From NCBI RefSeq assembly GCF_024171925.1, contig NZ_JAMTCO010000004.1:355743-419742 (forward strand): 64,000 nt of DNA. Direction: 5' to 3'. This document shows, in pieces, positions 63,947-64,000 of this stretch (its first letter is position 1; the number at the start of each line of letters is the position of its first letter). The position numbers and the translations under genes are program-made. Below the pieces are notes generated by a model. That model was not told the origin of the DNA and ran no database searches. It saw nothing but the letters and a program-made list of their open reading frames with translations. Origin of the DNA: Actinokineospora diospyrosa. Lineage in GTDB: Bacteria; Actinomycetota; Actinomycetes; Mycobacteriales; Pseudonocardiaceae.

Positions 63947-64000
63947 GTGCTGTTCCTCCTGCGTCGGACCGCGCGACCCCGAGCCCGGTCATAATTAGGT
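63947..64000 (-). promoter_or_regulatory. start of the heme operon promoter; possible half iron box at window edge
   Basis: The AGGAGG ribosome site lies just before the ATG. The last six bases of the plus strand are TTAGGT, the left half of the DtxR/IdeR box (TTAGGTTAGSCTAACCTAA). The other half would lie outside the window. Iron control of a heme-uptake operon is expected from relatives. Confidence 0.4.

Overview
The window is high-G+C DNA with GTG/TTG starts, many 1-4 nt gene overlaps and typical actinomycete families (hmuTUV with HtaA proteins, WYL, LuxR two-component pair, PknB-type kinase beside an FHA-ABC transporter, AfsR-like NB-ARC regulators, FtsK-type integrative-element remnants). 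It is most likely a Pseudonocardiales-type actinomycete; the genus cannot be fixed from the sequence.

Layout. (1) 1-11.4 kb is an accessory island. It has a 3' fragment of tRNA-Pro(GGG) followed by a truncated, frameshifted tyrosine integrase, small genes of actinomycete integrative elements, a DUF5919 regulator with a Nudix hydrolase, several XRE regulators, a flavoprotein and a low-G+C Mrr-like nuclease with a small coiled-coil partner. It closes with a decayed second copy of the integrase-Nudix junction. Two genes here are each broken by loss of what looks like one C in a C-run. (2) 11.4-30.1 kb is mostly ordinary chromosome: two NB-ARC regulators, a secreted PIG-L deacetylase with a propeller-like tail, a two-component system, an alpha/beta hydrolase, a trypsin-like protease, a NERD protein, an orphan methyl-accepting chemotaxis protein, a RidA/WYL pair, a nitroreductase and a NYN-domain protein. 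(3) 30.4-50.8 kb is the most interesting stretch. Two TIR-P-loop-TPR paralogues flank a Ser/Thr kinase plus FHA-ABC transporter operon. After a repeat-rich gene-free kilobase and a MerR locus comes a three-gene operon encoding a TIR-NTPase, an NTPase-TPR protein and a radical SAM/SPASM enzyme. (4) 51.2-56.2 kb holds a TetR/SDR pair with twin operators, and a membrane M48 protease with its small upstream partner. (5) 56.6-64 kb is one leftward heme-uptake operon: HtaA/WxL-like secreted protein, DUF916-type WxL-interacting protein, HmuT, HmuU, HmuV, a membrane-anchored surface protein and a second HtaA protein ending in LASTG.

How the genes fit together. The heme operon reads as a relay from surface HtaA proteins to lipoprotein HmuT and the HmuUV importer, with a possible half iron box at the window edge. 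The kinase and FHA-ABC genes resemble the mycobacterial PknF-Rv1747 pair, in which the kinase phosphorylates the FHA exporter. The TIR proteins all keep a C-x-x-E motif expected in NAD-cleaving TIR domains, so the 30-51 kb block looks like a signalling or defence region. The operon pairing a TIR-NTPase and an NTPase-TPR protein with a SPASM enzyme is the best candidate for an uncharacterised system. It recalls the logic of FxsB/C/T peptide systems but has different domain layouts and no obvious precursor peptide.
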